Below, piece by piece: positions 45,451-56,925 of a DNA stretch of 64,000 nucleotides (position 1 is the stretch's first letter; each line of letters starts with the position of its first letter). Origin of the DNA: Perilla frutescens (taxonomy: Eukaryota; Streptophyta; Magnoliopsida; Lamiales; Lamiaceae); contig BRKX01000006.1 of the NCBI GenBank assembly GCA_026008535.1, positions 518,501 through 582,500 on the forward strand, read 5' to 3'. The notes under the pieces are model-generated. The model was not told the origin of the DNA and searched no databases. It was given only the letters and a program-made list of their open reading frames with translations. The position numbers and the translations under genes were made by a program.

Positions 45451-46586
45451 GATTACGGGTCCTGAGTTTTGGTGATATGGTTGCTTAGGGCTATTCTGGA
45501 TTCAGCTTGGATCTTATCTTGCGCTTAGTTGTATGCATATGCATTGTGATTTGTGGAGGACGAAAACTAGATAGAGACATAGAGTATATTGTAGATAGAT
45601 GACGGGGGTGATATGAGGAAAATAGAACTAAGGGTATTTTAAGGAATGACGGATTTTCACTACTGAGAGATTCCATATTTCTTGCTATTCATGGAGAAAA
45701 GTAAACATTTCAAACTTGGGATAGTGTTGTCCCTTGGATCATTGTGCAAATAAATTGTACGGGTGAAAACTGTTTCTACCATAGACAGAGGATTAAAGCA
45801 GACAGTAAGATATTCCCAGTTCATATATACATGTGGAGTTTCATGATGATTAAGTTAAGCAGTCTTGCATGCTTGTTGTTATGACCAGCACAGCCACTTA
45901 TGTGCTAGGAATAGGACTCTGTTTCTGGAAGTATTATTTGCTTATTTTGTTAATAAGGAAGTAAAAAGCTTATACTTGATGCTTTTGTGGTTTGATAGTT
46001 CGTCAATTTCTGCTGTGTGATATCTGCTTCTGGTTCCTGTGACAAATCTCAATCAATGGATTTATGTTTATCTATATATATATTTTTCCCGGCAATGAAT
46101 AGGGTGCTTGAACCAACTCATTGGACTGGAATACATCCATCTTCTGGGTAATGCCAAATGATAAATCATTTCCAAAATTATGCCAATTTCATTGGCTCCT
46201 TTTGCCCTTGCCGATCATTGTTTCGGTGTTTTAGCCTGCTTTTGTCATTTATGTTAAAACTATGCAGAAGTTGTTTGTTACATCTCAACAATCTTGTATT
46301 GATTATTTCCTTTTAACTTACAGTTGCAAGTTTTGGGTGTTTTGTTATAAATGTAAGCAAATTTAGGATTCCTATGTGGGGCAAGCATTAAACACTTAAG
46401 CTGAAATATTTTAACAATTGGAATGCTTGAACCAACTCATTCTCAATTTTACATTTCAGGTCTTCAGATACCTCCAATGAATTTTTATTAAACTGCATTT
46501 CTCAATTTGTGAGCCCTCATTGCCTGAATTACTCTCATTATCATTGCATGCAATATTTGGAACAAAGAAAGCAGTCATGGAGTTTC

Positions 46587-47215
46587 GATTACCATGGAAA
46601 GGAACACAATTAAACCAGTTGTTCCCGTGGGGATGCCTAACCTGGTTGGATGATGAGACAGATTGTTCCTATGGCCTTGGTTCAGGAGCTATAATAATTA
46701 AACCGGTTTAGCCCTGGATTGATGTAGCAAAGCTTTTTAGGGATGCTAGAATTTGTTGATTTAGGAGCAAGTTGAAATATATTCTAAAGATTCTTTGTAA
46801 TCCATTTGCTCTCAGGGATGTAAATGTCTATTGAGAGAATTTTTCGAACCACCTTGGCCTTGTTTGGGCTTGTAAACTGGGCCGATGAGAAGTTGGTTAT
46901 AGGATTTGTAATTTCTGAACTAGGCCTAGGCATAAGCCCAAATCTAGTTGGATGGTTCACCAACCACAAATTTACAGTCCAAATAAACTGGTCTATCACC
47001 TTTGCCGCTGATCTAGGGTTTATATATGCCCTTATAGCTTCTCTAGACTCTGTATAATTTCCGCCGTCGTGGTTTCCGAACAACAACAAGCTGCAGTTAC
47101 ATTTCTTCACTTGGTAATTCTTTGGCACTATTTTTTCCTTTCTCATCATGTTACTACTATGCCTGTGAATATTGTTCTTTTGAATTCCTTTTATGTACAT
47201 ATCTTTATATCTAAT
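46587..47215 (+). repeat. duplicated promoter/leader block, upstream copy
   Basis: It matches 48594-49240 over about 630 bp with roughly 80-85% identity by eye. Shared parts include GATTACCATGGAAAG, TTCAGGAGCTATAATAATTAAA, TTGAAATATATTC, TAGGGTTTAT and CTTCACTTGGTAATTCTTTGG. It contains a TATA-like TTATATATG near 47022. No F-box coding sequence follows this copy. Confidence 0.8.
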
Positions 47216-48593
47216 GTCAATTTTTCCTTTTGAATGCCTATTGAGTTTTGCCCTCAATGTTTTTTCATGACATTTGATTTGGCTTGTATGTCTTTGCCGT
47301 TACAGTTGAAGTGTAGTTAAGTAAAGATTTATTTCCTTGTGTTAATTTTCTCATTCCTAAAATTTGTCATGGTCAATCATTTCATTTATCCAGATCTATC
47401 AAAGCTTGATATTGGGGGGGGGGGGGGGGTTGATAGAGCAAGTTTGATCTGTGAATAAATGCAAAGGAAGCATAGGTAGCTTGAGGTCACCATTTTGCGT
47501 GGTTTGCTTGTTAATGTTCAAGAAATTATTATTGAGGCTATCAGAAAAAATAAAATGTAGATATGTGGATGGGGTACCGGGAGACTTTTCTGGGTCAGTG
47601 CGACATATGAAAACACTAAATCCTTATAAAAAACCATGAAGATGTGACTGGTCTCACTTCTTTCTCTATGAACTCGAATTAAAAAAAATCAAAATGTGTC
47701 CTCTTTTGCTTCTTCCATAAATCGAGCTTAGAGAAATAATATCAAGAACTTTAAGAGAACAAAAAGGTAAAGAGAATGATAAGATAAAATAATCATATTT
47801 GTGTTCTAAGCCTCCTGTATTTAATTGCGTGTCATAATCTTAAACAAGCAAGCAACACAATAAAATCGTCACGGTGTTACTCCTGCTTATTTATCATTTA
47901 GCTCAATTTAATTTATAAGATGGAATTACAGCTAACCACGCTGGGAAAGGTTCCAGCCTCTTACGGAACATCATTTAAACAAGAATTGAACTCGATAAAG
48001 ATTATGTGATATCCTATAAAGCTAGTCAAGTCTACATTTGATGAGCTGAATGCAAAATAATTCTCAAACTAGAAGCAGAGAAGTAGAAAGCAAATACATG
48101 ATATCTACAAAATTGTTTTTGCAACTACTAGGGAGTTAACCTAGTCTGGAATATGCATTAGTTGTGAGTGCAACATTATAATTGTGATACAGCTCAGCCG
48201 ATATAGTAGAATTAGTTATTCCCGCCCAGCAAATATGCTGCTAAACTAATAACTGAAATCCTAACCTTAACTAACTAACCCTATGGGCCTAGAGTCAGTC
48301 CAATACAAGACTGGCCCCGAAAGGACCCTTAATTAAATAAAACTAGAAACTTAATATAATGAATATAGCAACTTATAAAATAACTATAACTTGTGTGCTT
48401 ATTGAGTTCTATTATTTATATACACTTGTGTTGCATCAACATACTTGTGTTTATTTTTGTGTTAGTATAACAGGAAAGTGTCATCTGAGTGCAAAATTGT
48501 TGCAAAAATTGGTGCTATTTTTGCACCAAATTGCTCCAATGGTGCACCAAATCACCAAATTTGGTGCTGTTTTTGCACAAGTCAGAGAGTCCT
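47216..48593. other. intergenic region between the duplicated blocks
   Basis: It has a G16 run (47414-47429), AT-rich DNA and, at 48480-48590, a cluster of GGTGC / GCACC palindromic repeats. I see no gene. Confidence 0.6.
48480..48590. repeat. GCACCAAAT / TTTGGTGC repeat cluster, left
   Basis: Alternating TTGGTGCTxTTTTTGCACCAAAT units form overlapping hairpins. A longer related cluster lies at 49274-49445, and the two flank the F-box promoter block. Confidence 0.75.
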
Positions 48594-49240
48594 GATTACC
48601 ATGGAAAGTAACACAATTAAACCAATTGTTTCTGTGGGGATATCTAATCTGGTTGGATGATATGATACATTTTGTTCCTATGGTCTTGGTTCAGGAGCTA
48701 TAATAATTAAATCGATGCAGTCCTGGATTTATGTGGCAAAGCTTTTAGGGATGTCAGAATTGCTTGATTTAGCAGCAACTTGAAATATATTCCAAAGATT
48801 CTTGTACTCCATTTGCTCCTTGGGATGTAAATGTATAAAGCATTGAAAGAAATTTTCAGACAACCTTGGCCTCATTTGGGCTTGGAAATTGGGCTGGTGA
48901 GAAATTTGTTATAGAATCTATAATTTCTGAAATAGGCCTGGGCAACATAAACCCAAATCTAGTTGGATGGTTCACCTACCACAATTTTATAGTTCAAATC
49001 AGCCGGTTTGTGTCCTTTGCCAAACACTAGTTACAGCTTGGTCTAGGGTTTATTTATGCTCTTATAGTGTCTCTATATACTTTTCGCAGCCGTTGTGACC
49101 GAACAACAGCAAACTGTAGTTACATAGCTTCACTTGGTAATTCTTTGGTGCTGTTTTTTCCTTTCTCATCATGTTACTACTATGCCTGTGAATGTGTGTG
49201 GATGTTGTGAATTCCTTTTGTATACATTGCTTTGCATCTA
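48594..49240 (+). promoter_or_regulatory. putative F-box gene promoter and first leader exon
   Basis: This is the downstream copy of the duplicated block. A likely leader exon ends CTTCACTTG|GTAATTC at about 49137, with the acceptor TTTTGCAG|ATCAAATC at about 49489, leaving a 5' UTR intron of about 350 bp before the F-box ATG. A TATA-like TTTATTTATG lies near 49049. The leader structure is inferred from splice signals. Confidence 0.5.
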
Positions 49241-49273
49241 ATATTCAAAATGAAATCTCAAATTCCTTTCTAA

Positions 49274-49445
49274 TTTGCTCCAAAGTTGCAAAATTTGGTG
49301 CTGTTTTTGCACTAAATTGCTCCAATGGTGCACCAAATTGCTTCAATGGTGCACCAAATCGCTTCAAATCTGCACCAAATCATTTGACACTAAAATGCAC
49401 AATTTTGGTATGAAAAGTGCACCAAAATGGTGCAAACCATTGAGT
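49274..49445. repeat. GCACCAAAT / TTTGGTGC repeat cluster, right
   Basis: Five or more units such as AATGGTGCACCAAATTGCTT recur in this putative leader intron. Each contains the palindrome GGTGCACC or its relatives. Confidence 0.75.
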
Positions 49446-49568
49446 TGACCTGAAACATGAAATTTTAACTTATGACTCCATTTTGCAGATCAAATCATTT
49501 AACCAGCAGGCAATTGCCCGAGAGGTATATTTTCTTCTGAGGAAAAAGGAAAAAAGAAAGTGGTTATC

Positions 49569-50862
49569 ATGTCTGATGGAGGAAGTAAGTTTGCTCGTCT
49601 TGGTTGTGATTATGTCCATAACGTAGAGGATATTCCAGACTTACTGGTGAAAATCCTCTCATACCTTCCAGTAGATTCTATGCTAAGATGTAAGCTAGTG
49701 TGTAAGTCATGGTATCGGCTCATTAAGGAGCCACGATTTGCACAGTTGCAATTCAACTGTTCCCCAAAAGCCCCAAAGTTTATTTTGTCTCAGTCTCGTA
49801 CTGACTCTGAGCTTGAGGCCCGTAACAATCTGTCTTTGATGGATATTGATGGGAAAAGTTATCCATATGTTACCCTTCCTCCTAGTCTTGCCAAGGACTG
49901 CTCTTTGCGGTTGATCTGCTCCTTTAATGGATTGATATTTTTGACTAAATTAGTAGGAGAGGATGACTTGGCTATTCATATTTGCAATCTTGCCACTCAG
50001 GAAGTTATAGAGGTTCCTAGAGGTAGTCCATCTGCAGTAATCCCATCCATTGGGGTTCTCTTTGAACCTAATAGAAACAAATATATGATCTTCCGTTTTT
50101 TCAGTGATGCATTTGAATCGGAAGAAATTTCGTATAAATATGAAATTTATACACCTGATGATGGAGATTGGGGCAGAATTTCTGAGGTCGAGCAGTGTCC
50201 TGTCACTAATCTTGCTTGCCATTATTTTCCTACTCATTTATGTGTTGGAGGAAGAATGTACTGGTTGGTCTGGTCAGAACAGAATGGTGAGGTTCCTGAT
50301 TATATACGTTGTGTCGACGTGGATGGTGACTTAACTAGACTCGAGCTACCAGAAACTGACAGGACAGAGTTCAATGTATTCACTTTCTTAGCAGATTATG
50401 AAGGTGGTTTGGCGCTTGTTGCTGTGTGTGATGATGAATCATGTCTGTTCTTCTGGTCACTGACAGACTGTGATACATCATCGTGGTCGTTGCATGGTGG
50501 TGCTGAACTTAACACGCACAGTTATATTGAGCGCATCAACTCCATAGTTTCAGTGGGGCAAGAATTGCTATTCATAATCAATATTGATGACGCTCCATTC
50601 TTTTGCTTCAAATTCTTGAATGCTAATGAAATGACATGGAGGGAAATTGATTGCCATCTTCAACCTGAAGAATGTGAACTTGTCGCGTTTCAGTACGAGG
50701 AATGCCTCTTTCGATGTAAGTTTTTCTTGCGGTGGCAGTTGTATGCTAATGTTTTCAAGTTCAATGTTGGTGTCTCTGTACATGAATAGAACAGATGAAT
50801 GGGCAACTAACTCTTGATTGCTGTGTCTTTTCTTTACAGGTGAAGGTGAAGATGAAGATTAA
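49569..50862 (+). CDS. F-box protein (SCF substrate receptor type)
   Basis: The start is ATG at 49569 (MSDGGSKFARLGCDYVHNVE). An F-box lies at residues 21-53 (DIPDLLVKILSYLPVDSMLRC...CKSWYRLI). The remainder resembles the F-box-associated interaction domains of plants with beta-propeller-like strands (ICSFNGLIFL, HICNLATQEVIEVP), but I do not recognise a named subfamily. Two 3' ends are possible: reading through to a stop at 50789 gives 406 aa; splicing at 50715|GTAAGT to CAG|50840 gives 389 aa ending RCEGEDED. The donor and acceptor are both good, and the acidic end seems more natural, so I prefer the spliced form. F-box proteins join Skp1-cullin ubiquitin ligases; the target is unknown. Confidence 0.85.
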
Positions 50863-51368
50863 TGCTGGTGGATGGGATTAGTTTTTGTAGATGCACAGAA
50901 TGCTTGTGTGACTTTGTTTGTCATATGAGCTTTTCTTGAAATACAGTAGTAACTCATTTGCTCTGAGTTTCTTGATTTGATCTTTGATATTTTTATGATT
51001 TGGTGATGTTTGGCTTTTTTGCATGCTAGTTGCATTTTAGAGGTGACAATTGGAAAAAAGAAATAGCCACAATTTTATTTAGTGTTTATTTTAATTATTG
51101 CTCACAATTGCACACAACTGCACAAAATTGTGACAAATATATATTCTGACGAGATTTTATTCTTCATTTTTATACATATAGAATAGAATACTACTATTAT
51201 AATAAGAATAAATGAATTAATGAATTCAAGCGTTGCTAATATCCAACCTCTTACAATAATTATTTACAGTTATACAATCTTCACGTGACCAATTCAGCAC
51301 ACATTGAACATTTCATCCAAATTCGAAAACTAACCAAAAAATATGAAATAAATAAATAAATAAAAATA
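50863..51368. other. intergenic region, F-box and NDR1 3' flanks
   Basis: Converging 3' UTRs are expected here. The middle is AT-rich and without a gene. Confidence 0.6.
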
Positions 51369-52010
51369 TTACAACAATAACATGATCAAGAAAGTGAAAA
51401 AAACGACAGGGCCCACCCTGACCGGCGGCGGCGGCGCCGCAGACTTCTTGAGCTTAACACCCTTCTTGTTGACCTTGTTCCCGGTGGCGTTGACTTGAAC
51501 GTCGCCGGCGACATCCAAGGCGTGCCTCTTCGTGTACCAAAACAAGATTTTGAACTTCACCCTGGTCACCAGCCTCACCCTGAAGCTCACCGCCGATCCG
51601 TTGGAAACGGCGTCGAGCGCCGCCGCCCACGGGACCCCAGTCGCCGCCACCAGATCGCGGCGGCGGGTGCTCTTCTTGTGGCCCTGGTAGAACCCCGGCA
51701 CCGTGTAGTTGGCCACGGGAATGGTGGAGTTGTAGTAGAAGTTCAAGGTGATGTTGGCGTAGTGCACGCCTTTGTCTTTCATGCCGTTGGCGAGCTTCAG
51801 ATCGAAATATATGGTGCGGTTGCTCCGGGCGGCGGCGGAATTGTCGGTGGTGTTGAGGGCGGCGACGTAGAGCTTCTCGATGGAGCAGTTGGGCTTCGAA
51901 GTGCGCAGGCTCAGCCACAGGAAGAGAGCGGTCAGGCCGGAGGTGATTATCAAGTTGCAGCAGCAACTCCAGCAACTCCCGCCGCCGGCGCCGGCGCCGG
52001 AATCCGGCAT
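51369..52010 (-). CDS. NDR1: NDR1 homologue (NHL/LEA-2 family membrane protein)
   Basis: An intronless 213-aa protein, close to the 219 aa of Arabidopsis NDR1. After a Gly/Cys-rich start (CWSCCC) comes a membrane segment followed by LFLWLSLRTSKPNCSI, then KDKGVHYANITLNFYYN, NYTVPGFYQGHKK and NGSAVSFRVRLVTRVKFKI, all strongly NDR1-like. Several N-x-S/T sites (NTT, NRT, NIT, NST, NYT, NGS) suit an outside-facing domain. The C-terminus is a hydrophobic stretch (VVFFTFLIMLLL), fitting the GPI-anchor signal reported for NDR1. NDR1 is needed for resistance through CC-type NLR proteins that sense RIN4, and it ties the plasma membrane to the wall. The coding GC content is high compared with the surroundings. 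Confidence 0.93.
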   Translation of the reverse strand: MPDSGAGAGGGSCWSCCCNLIITSGLTALFLWLSLRTSKPNCSIEKLYVAALNTTDNSAAARSNRTIYFDLKLANGMKDKGVHYANITLNFYYNSTIPVANYTVPGFYQGHKKSTRRRDLVAATGVPWAAALDAVSNGSAVSFRVRLVTRVKFKILFWYTKRHALDVAGDVQVNATGNKVNKKGVKLKKSAAPPPPVRVGPVVFFTFLIMLLL

Positions 52011-52410
52011 GATCCGTCGGAGAAATTTCTGGGTTTTGGTAAGGGAGATGAAGTGAAGGAGGCGTTGTGTGTAATGTAATTAATTACAAATACAGTTGAA
52101 TATATGATTGATTAAAGAAAATGTAAGGAGTGTCAAACCGTTCACATTTCTGCATTTCGCAAAATTAGAACTGAATTATTTGTTATATTTTATATGATTC
52201 TGATTTCTGGAATTCCACTGGTTATTTTGAAGGGATTTTTTTATTTTTATTTTTATGTTTTAAATCATGTTCAAAATAACATGCCTTCTGCTTTGAAAGG
52301 TGTCCGAAAAGCTTGTGTTTATTTGTTAAAGTGAGAAGCTGATTATTAAAAGACTCAAAAAGCAGTAGGTGTGTATAACTGTATAAGCACTCACTAATCA
52401 CTATAGTATA

Positions 52411-52434
52411 GCCACCAGGTATGAGCCTGGTGGT
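52411..52434. repeat. perfect 8-bp hairpin CCACCAGG / CCTGGTGG
   Basis: The arms at 52412-52419 and 52426-52433 are separated by 6 nt. It lies next to the SINE-like head and may be part of it. Confidence 0.6.
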
Positions 52435-52460
52435 GGTATGGTGATATCTTGAGCTCCCCT

Positions 52461-52676
52461 TAGGGATGATCTAGTGGTGGAGTGAAGATATTAAGGTCAA
52501 GGTCTCAAATTTGAATCCCACCAACACCACTAGGTGTGACCTGTCACACCTGGCTTGCTAAGTGTGGTTTACCTCCCCTGTGTGGTTTGCAGGCTATTAC
52601 ATAGGGGCGGGATTTACCTAATGCGCACTTCGATAGCGGCTGCGGGTTACCTTCGATAACAAAAAAAAAAAAAAAA
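52461..52676 (+). mobile_element. tRNA-derived SINE
   Basis: A Pol III A-box-like GATCTAGTGGTGG near 52468 and a B-box-like TCAAATTTGAATCCC near 52505 are followed by a tRNA-unrelated body (GGGGCGGGATTTACC, TAGCGGCTGCGGGTTACC) typical of plant SINEs, and a 16-A tail (52661-52676). A second, partial head (GGTGGTGGTATGGTGATATC) just upstream suggests a tandem or rearranged 5' end. No target duplication was found. Confidence 0.7.
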
Positions 52677-52984
52677 GAATTTGATGAACTAACTAGTGTT
52701 TCCCGTCGACCTTCTTGTAACATCAAGTTCAATAATTACAAACAACGCAAATTTTTACATCATTTTTTTTTTTGAGCTTGACTTCAGTCCAACGGTGTGA
52801 TGGGCCGCCGCAGCCCAAAAAGAAAAAAAAAGTCCTAAAATTATACTATAAAATGAAATTATTAAACTTTAAAAATGAATCGTCGGCAAGGCGTGCTGTA
52901 CCCCGTTCACATAGTTAATTTTTTCGAAATAAATATAAATACATATTAAAAAATAAAATTAATGAACCTTAAAATTAAAATTGA

Positions 52985-53110
52985 CAAAAACTTGTATGAG
53001 ATCGTCTAACGGGTCTCTTCCGTTAGACGGATCCTATTAATTCTGACCCGACTCGACCATTTGACTAAATTTATATAGTAAAAAAAAATTCACCTCATCA
53101 CCCCGCCGAT
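52985..53110. repeat. terminal-repeat-like sequence, left partner
   Basis: The sequence with GTCTAACGGGTCTCTTCC, GTTAGACGGATCCTA and a CCCGACTCG stretch is inverted relative to 63835-63895, which reads TAGGATCCGTCTAACAG and GTTAGACCGTCC. The pair could be the ends of one large element or two independent copies. Confidence 0.5.
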
Positions 53111-54453
53111 CTCTGTGATTGGTGTGTCGTTTTTCACCAAAAATAATTCGACATGCAGTCGGTATACCCATACTACCCAGAATAGTGGCAAGCAAGATCG
53201 TCTCCTTAAAGGATCAGCGAGAATTATCCAACACTTTAGTCTGCAAGTAACCAAATCTTCCAACGAGTATCTTGGTTATAATGTAAAAATGAAAATAAAA
53301 GCAATTAAATGAAAAGTAGATTTCTTCACAGATTAAAAGGTATTCCGGCTTCCAATTAACTCCACTTTAGCTTAATTATTCCGATCCTCGATGCAATAAT
53401 ATTTCCAATTAATGCATGCAAACCAGTTATAGCCACCGAAGACACTTCTGACGCGGCCTAATTTTTCCTTAGCTTCTCGATAATTAGGAAGACACTTCAC
53501 CAATTATTTCCTTAATCGACTGACAACCGTAAGAGACACTCTATAGATTTAATGAGCCGACAACTTTATGCACTAGAGAAACCCGATTCAAAACCAATAA
53601 ACTCTGACACATGATTGCCGAATTAAGACCGCTCTTCCCTTGATTCTGAAGAATCAATGTACCACTAATTAAACCTAAATCACAATTGCGGATGGTCGAT
53701 TTAATTGGCTACTAATTAATTCCGATCTACTAAATATGTGCACCTACCTAGCAGAGCTGAAATAATTAACAACTTTAAACACAGAGAATCACAGATGCAT
53801 GCAATTAATTAAAGCAAAATGAACATTTAGATCTCACAAAATAATTATGCCAGGGCTTCGTTAATCTTCATCGGAATAAAACGCGCTTAGCTCGAATTCA
53901 ATTAGAATTCGTACTTCAGAAATTAATTGAAAAGAAGAATGATGAAGAAAGAATGAAATTGAATAGTGAAAAATCTGTCTGCAGAATCGTTCCTGAGTGT
54001 CTAGCGTTCCACTGTGAATTCTGGAATGGAATAGATAGAGTCCTACTCTATCTAGAAGTCTTTTAATACAAATCCTTAATTAATTAATTAAAAAGAATCA
54101 TAATCCTAATCCAAGTAGGAAAATAATAAAAACAGAGTCCAACTGTAATAAAAAACTGCATAATTTTCGTCCAAGCCCACAAGCTGGTGCAGATCCACTA
54201 TTTTCAGCCCAAAACTCGCATAATCCATCAGTCAGTATGTCCATACTGACTGCTTTCCAGACTCTTCAGCTTTTCTTCAATGAAATTGAGTTCAAAACCT
54301 CCAAAATAATGCCAACATCTCCACTTCCATGTTAACCACCTGAAAATCATCACAAAACACAAATTCTTCCACAAAACTTGATCATGGGGTGAGTAATGCT
54401 GCAAAAATACAAAAATGACTCAAAATATATATGAAATAACAACCTAATCAAAC
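53111..54453 (-). repeat. probable LTR of the Athila-like remnant
   Basis: On the minus strand, GAGCATTGTCTAAGTGTGGG, a run of G and then TTTGATTAGG near 54453 has the form of the 3' end of Ty3/gypsy Athila-type elements followed by the LTR start. The LTR would extend about 1.3 kb towards 53130; its far end is uncertain. No coding potential. Confidence 0.5.
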
Positions 54454-55215
54454 CCCCCACACTTAGACAATGCTCGTCCTCGAGCAATACTAAACAAAAG
54501 AAAGACTCAAACAGGACTCAAAGACGACAAGACAATCATTGGCAACCTTCAATGGAAAACAATCAAAGTTAGAAGCAAGATACAATCATTCACAAACCAC
54601 AAACCAATCTCTTGTTTTATAAATATGTATTCATGCTCTTCATTCAAGTCAAAAACATGCAAAACAAATCCTGCCTCACCAAAGTTCGCTCAAGTTCTCT
54701 CAAAAGAAAATAAGGACATAATTTAATTCACACAATCGTAACTTGATGCTTTCAAACATGGATTTGCCCATATGTCAAAATATCTACCATGCAAATGAGA
54801 TCTATACATAAATTAAAAGGTCTTTTTGGACTGATTGTAGCGGGGCCAGGGTGCATAGGTAGGATAAAAAGGATGAAATAGCTTAAATAATTGAAAATAT
54901 ATAGTTATATCAGAACACATTTACCACATTCGTCTGCAATTTCCTAAATAAATCAACAAAACTCAAATTGAGTGTTGGTTTCCAATAATACAGGGCAACA
55001 AAATAAAGGATAACAGTTAAACACAACCCCTTTCTTTTCCATGTTCTTTCTATTCCTTATTTGCTTCTTTTTTTCTTTTTTTTCTTTTTTTTTCCGCATT
55101 TTCTCTTTACTTTTTTTTTTGGAATAGAACAATGATATATACAATTTTCAGCTCTTCAGTACCAAACATCTTCAAGCAGACCTTAAACCCATCTCAACAC
55201 AAACCAATATAGTGG
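54454..55215 (-). repeat. non-coding 3' part of the Athila-like remnant
   Basis: Its composition and motif (CTCGAGGACGAGCATTGTC on the minus strand) match the untranslated part of Athila-type elements. A T-rich stretch at 55045-55125 is low complexity. Confidence 0.5.
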
Positions 55216-55669
55216 GGTCCAAAAAAATAACAATTGTATCCGGATGCATTGGAGATTTTTAGGTAGCAATTTAGTGAATCCGGTAGTTTTGGATGTGGCA
55301 GTGACGTGACAGCCATTTGTACCTAAAATTTAGGTATAACACTGGAGATGCCCTATGTGTGAATAAAATATAATGATATAGATATATGTTTTTAAGCATA
55401 AAATAAAAAATGATTATAGTTGCAAAAATTTATGTGTCTACGGTCATTGCAACTTCCAATGTAAGAATTGGCAAAAGTAACGGACAATTGGCTAACGACA
55501 GTTAATGAGTTGGATATCCTGGACTAAAAATTTGCTAGACCGGAACCCTGTTGCTGAGTCGAAATACACATGACCCGGTGACTTTTATTGACGTGTCTTT
55601 ACACATGGCATGATCTGAGGGTGGGTGGGTGGGTGTGCATTGGGTAATTGTCTAGCATCGACCCACCCG

Positions 55670-56925
55670 TAATTAAATGAAAGGAAGAAGAATAATAGCT
55701 GTCGTGAAATAATGCATCTCTGCCAAAATCTTGTTTTCACTCTCCAAGCTTGAATTTTTCTCCAGGAAGAAGTCTGTTCAGTCTGAAGCTTTTTATTCTA
55801 TCCATTAAAATAAGAGCAGACTATAGTTTTGTAGCTAGTATGCACCATCGTACTTTTTATTTATTTATTTTTAATATTCTTAATTTATATTTAATAAAAA
55901 TCAATTTAATTTTATAGTATTTATAATTTGATTTTTTTTAATTTAATTGAATAAATATTATATTATATTATATATATATATATTTATTTTAAATACATAT
56001 ATATATATATATATATAGTATATATGTGTGTTATTCAAGAGAGAAGAGAGAAAGACAAAAAGGTGAAAGAGATGAGAGAGAGTACAAAGTGCAAAAGAAA
56101 ACAAAAAAAAGAGAGAGAGAGAGGAGAGAGAAGAGGAGGATACGAAGGGGAGAGAGAGAAGTGTGACCCACAGGCACATTCATAGATTAACGTAGGTTGA
56201 GAGCATAATCCCAGAAATGTTACTGCAGAAAAATGTCTATATTTAGCAATATGTTTTGCATTTTCCCTCTGCTTGAGCTTTTTTGAATCCCATGTCTCAG
56301 AAACAGCTCTTCCCATCCTTCTCTCAAAACACCATGTCTCAGAAACAGTTTTCCCATGCTTCCTCTCAAAACAATAATTAAGAGCATCCACTCTATATAA
56401 GAAATGGTGAGAGATATCATTCTCAAACCAAAACCTCACTCTCATCATTTTCTTACTTGGACGAAACATGAGTCCTCCACGACAGTTTGGAAGAGAAAGA
56501 GGAGGCATGAATCAACCACAACAGGCTGCAAGAGGAAGAGGAGGTTGTCACAAGAGGAAGAGGAAGAGGAAATGCCGGAGGACCTAGACCAAACAACGAA
56601 CGAGAGAGAGCACGGGGTAGGTTTTGGATCACCACGTCTGACGGACGTAATTTTTTTAAACAGCTGGTTTTTACTGTATAAATTTATCCTCTTCTATGAT
56701 TTCATCATGTTTAATTTTTCTGGGGAATATAATGTATGGGTTGTATTCTTATTTTAATGGATAGAATAAAAAGCTTCAGACTTCTTCCTGGAGAAAAATT
56801 CAAGTTTGGAGAGTGAAAACAAGATTTTGGCAGAGATTTTGGAGAGATTTTGGCAGAGATGCATATTTGTCAGTATACACCAAAACAAGATTTTGGCAGA
56901 GATGCATTATTTCATTTAATTACCG
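55670..56925. mobile_element. inverted-repeat element with ~140-bp arms
   Basis: The left arm (55670-55812) has ATGCATCTCTGCCAAAATC and CTTGTTTTCACTCTCC, then CTGAAGCTTTTTATTC; the right arm (56752-56925) carries the reverse complement. The loop holds an AT microsatellite (55958-56025), purine-rich DNA (56035-56160) and a short basic open stretch (MSPPRQFGRERGG from 56469). I do not recognise the class and see no target duplication. Confidence 0.6.

Noticed and set aside
46784..47257. 157-codon minus-strand frame in the duplicated promoter block
   Set aside because: The homologous block at 48594-49240 does not keep this frame, so it is not under coding constraint.
51454..52079. Arg/His-rich and Gly/Val-rich frames over NDR1
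   Set aside because: They come from GC-rich codons of NDR1 read in other frames.
56404..56757. Basic RG/KR-rich open stretch in the inverted-repeat element as a gene
   Set aside because: It is purine-rich low-complexity sequence with stops in the most protein-like frame and no known domain.
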